A stretch of 16,612 bases of DNA, taken from Streptomyces roseochromogenus subsp. oscitans DS 12.976. GTDB lineage: Bacteria > Actinomycetota > Actinomycetes > Streptomycetales > Streptomycetaceae. A program made the translations under genes and the position numbers. Under the pieces are notes generated by a model. That model had not been told where the DNA came from and searched no databases. It saw nothing but the letters and a program-made list of their open reading frames with translations. The DNA lies in NCBI RefSeq assembly GCF_000497445.1, contig NZ_CM002285.1:4133544-4150155 (forward strand), read 5' to 3'. How positions within the stretch are numbered: the stretch's first letter is position 1; the number at the start of each line of letters is the position of its first letter. Shown piece by piece: positions 15,278-16,612 of the stretch.

Positions 15278-15768
15278 GCGTGGGCCAGCCCGGCTCCTCC
15301 GGCACCGGTCTCTCCAGGCGCCAGCCCCTCCGACGCCGGCCTTTCCCGCACCGGTTCTGTCGGCAGGGCCCCAGCCGACGCCGGTCCTGTCGGCACGGAT
15401 CCCCCCGGCACCGCACCCGCCGGCCCCGCCCTGGCCCTGGCCTCCGCCGCGAACGGCCCTTTCCCCGAGGCCGCCGTCACGTCCGAGGTCTCGCCGACGA
15501 TCGCGCAGCGCACCAACCGGACCCCCTGGGCCGCCGCCACCCGCTCGGCCCGCGCGCAGGCAGCCGTACCGCCTTCGGCCCAGTGGCCCGCCGCCGCGAG
15601 AGCCGCCAGGTCCGCGCCGCCGGCCGCCCGGTGGCGGACCACGACGGCCTGCCCGAGTGCGAGCACGGCACCGAACACCACACAGAGCACGGCGATCGCA
15701 CCCAGGCTCCACACGGTGGCGGACCCCTGGTCGGACTGCTGCCGGCCCCGCGCCCAATCTCTCCTCAC
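14716..15768 (-). CDS. TadE/TadG-like (Rv3654c-type) protein with abnormally long open frame
   Basis: The GTG start at 15768 shares GTGA with the stop of the upstream TadE gene (4-base overlap), with GAGGAGGGG upstream. The recognisable part is residues 1 to about 116. It has a short basic N-terminus, then DQGSATVWSLGAIAVLC at 13-29, a membrane helix, and a GGADLAALAAAGHWAEGG segment and paired cysteines (71 and 88) typical of Rv3654c-like helicase/secretion-neighbourhood proteins. After QG|SATVW the usual pseudopilin Glu at position five is Trp, as expected for TadG-type members. Homologues end soon after this core. Here the frame continues through a Pro/Ala/Gly-rich repetitive stretch and then antisense through the last ~560 bp of the helicase gene to 14716 (350 residues). 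The N-terminal gene is real; the C-terminal extent is doubtful and may reflect loss of the stop. Confidence 0.6.
   Translation of the reverse strand: MRRDWARGRQQSDQGSATVWSLGAIAVLCVVFGAVLALGQAVVVRHRAAGGADLAALAAAGHWAEGGTAACARAERVAAAQGVRLVRCAIVGETSDVTAASGKGPFAAEARARAGPAGAVPGGSVPTGPASAGALPTEPVRERPASEGLAPGETGAGGAGLAHAHARGTGPGAGSAELPSPPSASVSPGAPRNSTVRSRTAPLLCSGSLPLPHLGDWMQDGQPASHSQEAMASRVAVSQARAVWKARSAKPAPPGWPSYTKTVGSRVSGCSGIETPPMSQRSQVAKRGSRPMEACSAACREPPRISGLIRASSSWSSVTVHHTARVRSVRGGRSSFVSPSTSPVMRRLRR
15258..15310. terminator. inverted repeat spanning the helicase stop, possible bidirectional terminator
   Basis: A perfect 10-bp inverted repeat (GACCGGTGCC at 15258-15267 and GGCACCGGTC at 15301-15310) flanks a 33-base GC-rich interior that contains the helicase TGA. 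It lies between convergent genes, where a shared terminator is expected. The long interior and lack of a U-run make this uncertain. Confidence 0.4.
15330..15395. repeat. imperfect direct repeats in the tail of the TadG-like gene
   Basis: CCGACGCCGG occurs at 15330-15339 and 15375-15384. A 15-mer CCGGT(T/C)CTGTCGGCA occurs at 15351-15365 and 15381-15395 with one difference. On the minus strand they encode related PTG/PTE peptides in a Pro/Ala/Gly-rich tail. Slippage here could have shifted or extended the frame. Confidence 0.6.
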
Positions 15769-16157
15769 GGCCCCTCCTCCCTGGCCCCAGCGGTCTCCTC
15801 GGCCCCTGTCGTCTCCTCGGCCGGCGCGACGGACTCCTCCCGCACCTCGAACGGCAGGCCGCTCAGCACCGGCGGCCTGGCCACCACCGTCACCCGGACC
15901 TGGTCGCCCTCGCGCCCGACGGTCACGCGCGCCCCGCGTGGCGCCGCTTCCCGGGCCACCGTCACCACCGCGTCGGCCGGGTCCTGCCGGGCGGCGGCCC
16001 GGGCGCCGATACGGGCGGCGTCCACGCACCGGATCTGCGCGGCCACCACGAGCAGCCCCCAGATCAGCGCCATCGTGAACGCCACCAGCACGCACAGCAC
16101 CACGGCCGCCTCCGCGGTCACGAACCCCCGGTCCGCGCCTCGCTCACATCCGCGCAC
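15765..16157 (-). CDS. TadE-like pseudopilin
   Basis: A 130-residue protein. The N-terminus RGCERGADRG is followed by FVTAEAAVVLCVLVAFTMAL, a single membrane helix. This fits a prepilin-type site: cleavage after Gly11, with Glu16 at mature position five. The rest is an extracytoplasmic domain with AAARQDPADAVVTVAREAAP, typical of TadE proteins, and an acidic Glu/Ala/Thr tail. TadE-type pseudopilins assemble with Flp pili or Tad secretion systems. GTG at 16157 is chosen because it keeps the prepilin motif and has GAAGAAGG six bases upstream; it overlaps the upstream pilin gene by 14 bases. The downstream gene starts in its stop codon. These overlaps indicate a co-transcribed, translationally coupled set. 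Confidence 0.85.
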   Translation of the reverse strand: MRGCERGADRGFVTAEAAVVLCVLVAFTMALIWGLLVVAAQIRCVDAARIGARAAARQDPADAVVTVAREAAPRGARVTVGREGDQVRVTVVARPPVLSGLPFEVREESVAPAEETTGAEETAGAREEGP

Positions 16158-16365
16158 TGAGGGCCTTCTTCACGATGTCCTGCAGCTCCGCCCGGACCTG
16201 GCCGCTGGTGACGACCTCGTAGAGCAGCAAGGCGAACCCGACGGCCGCGATGATCCCCATCGCGTACTCGGACGTCACCATTCCGGCGTCTCCGCGCCGC
16301 TCCCCCCACAGCCGTACCGTCGCTTCCTTGATCTTCCGGTGCATTCCAACCCCCGCGAGATTCAT
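16144..16365 (-). CDS. Flp-type pilin-like peptide (DUF4244)
   Basis: A 73-residue protein. The leader is basic and is followed by GDAG|MVTSEYAMGIIAAVGFALLL, which matches the Flp prepilin pattern of Gly before the cut, Glu at mature position five (Glu33) and Tyr at six (Tyr34). A single hydrophobic helix and a short charged tail VRAELQDIVKKALSARM follow. It would be the major pilin or a pilin-like subunit of the Tad system. The start is ATG at 16365; an in-frame ATG at 16344 with GGGGGTTGGA upstream is an equally reasonable start. It lies 51 bp after the TadC-like gene and overlaps the TadE gene. Confidence 0.8.
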   Translation of the reverse strand: MNLAGVGMHRKIKEATVRLWGERRGDAGMVTSEYAMGIIAAVGFALLLYEVVTSGQVRAELQDIVKKALSARM

Positions 16366-16416
16366 GTCTTTTGCTCTTTCTTCGCTCTTGTTCTTCGTCG
16401 CGACTTCTTCGGTGTC

Positions 16417-16612
16417 TCACCTGCCTCTCATCACGCCGCCCGCGAGTCCGATCACGACGGGCAGCACACCGACCGCGATGAAGGCGGGCAGGAAGCACAG
16501 GCCCACCGGCGCGGAGATCAGTACGGCCGCGCGCCGGGCCCGGGCCGTCGCGGTACGGGCCCACTCCGCGCGTGCGTCCGAGGCGAGGCGGGCTGCCGGG
16601 CCGGCCGCCGGA
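16417..16612 (-). CDS. type II secretion system F family protein (TadC-like), C-terminal part
   Basis: Only the last 64 residues are in the window; the rest lies beyond the right edge. The frame reads RLASDARAEWARTATARARR, then a membrane helix AAVLISAPVGLCFLPAFIAV followed by GVLPVVIGLAGGVMRGR and TGA. A basic cytoplasmic helix followed by a PxGLCFLPAF membrane segment at the extreme C-terminus is characteristic of TadB/TadC inner-membrane platform proteins. Its place just before a pilin and TadE gene supports a Tad pilus or secretion locus continuing to the right. Confidence 0.82.
   Translation of the reverse strand, partial: PAAGPAARLASDARAEWARTATARARRAAVLISAPVGLCFLPAFIAVGVLPVVIGLAGGVMRGR

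Noticed and set aside
13280..15757. 825-codon minus-strand open frame
   Set aside because: It is antisense to the helicase and has shadow-type composition; no start signal or domain.

Overview
This window is a high-GC actinobacterial chromosome segment, almost certainly from a Streptomyces. The evidence is the very strong third-position G/C bias, GTG and TTG starts, a BldG protein with its anti-sigma neighbour, and a gene order (tmk fusion, topA, methyltransferase, lipoprotein, hppA, anti-sigma factor, bldG, DUF1998 helicase, Flp/TadE genes) that I recognise as the conserved core region around bldG in Streptomyces. I see no rRNA, tRNA, CRISPR array, transposon or prophage gene. Most of it is core chromosome. 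The open questions lie in the intergenic DNA and at the right-hand end.

Left part (1-8700, all minus strand): an open-ended gene fusing an MFS-like membrane domain, a thymidylate kinase and a charged coiled coil; a strong hairpin terminator; topA (type IA topoisomerase with four GR(Y/F)GPY repeats and a lysine-rich tail); a 65-residue two-helix membrane protein; a 478-bp gap without a convincing gene; an NPPF-type SAM methyltransferase; a gap filled with degenerate AGCCG repeats; and a small lipoprotein.

Middle part (8900-12784, minus strand): hppA (K+-independent-type membrane pyrophosphatase) with a clear promoter, Shine-Dalgarno and terminator, then a palindrome-rich regulatory stretch. 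Upstream is the two-gene bldG locus: bldG (anti-sigma antagonist with the phosphorylatable DST serine) followed by a GHKL-type anti-sigma partner whose ATP-binding motifs are visibly degenerate. A hairpin lies between the two genes and a strong terminator follows them.

Right part (12785-16612): a plus-strand superfamily 2 helicase with a C-terminal Cys cluster (MrfA/YprA-like), convergent with a minus-strand pilus gene set. That set comprises the end of a TadC-like type II secretion F protein, a DUF4244 Flp-pilin-like peptide, a TadE-like pseudopilin and a TadG/Rv3654c-like protein, packed with short gaps or overlaps. The last frame has no stop before the helicase gene and runs antisense into it for more than 500 bp.

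Functionally the window joins DNA metabolism (dTMP kinase, topoisomerase, helicase), energy (pyrophosphatase), developmental sigma-factor control (BldG module) and a Tad-type surface or secretion apparatus. Only the bldG pair and the Tad set look like dedicated multi-gene systems.
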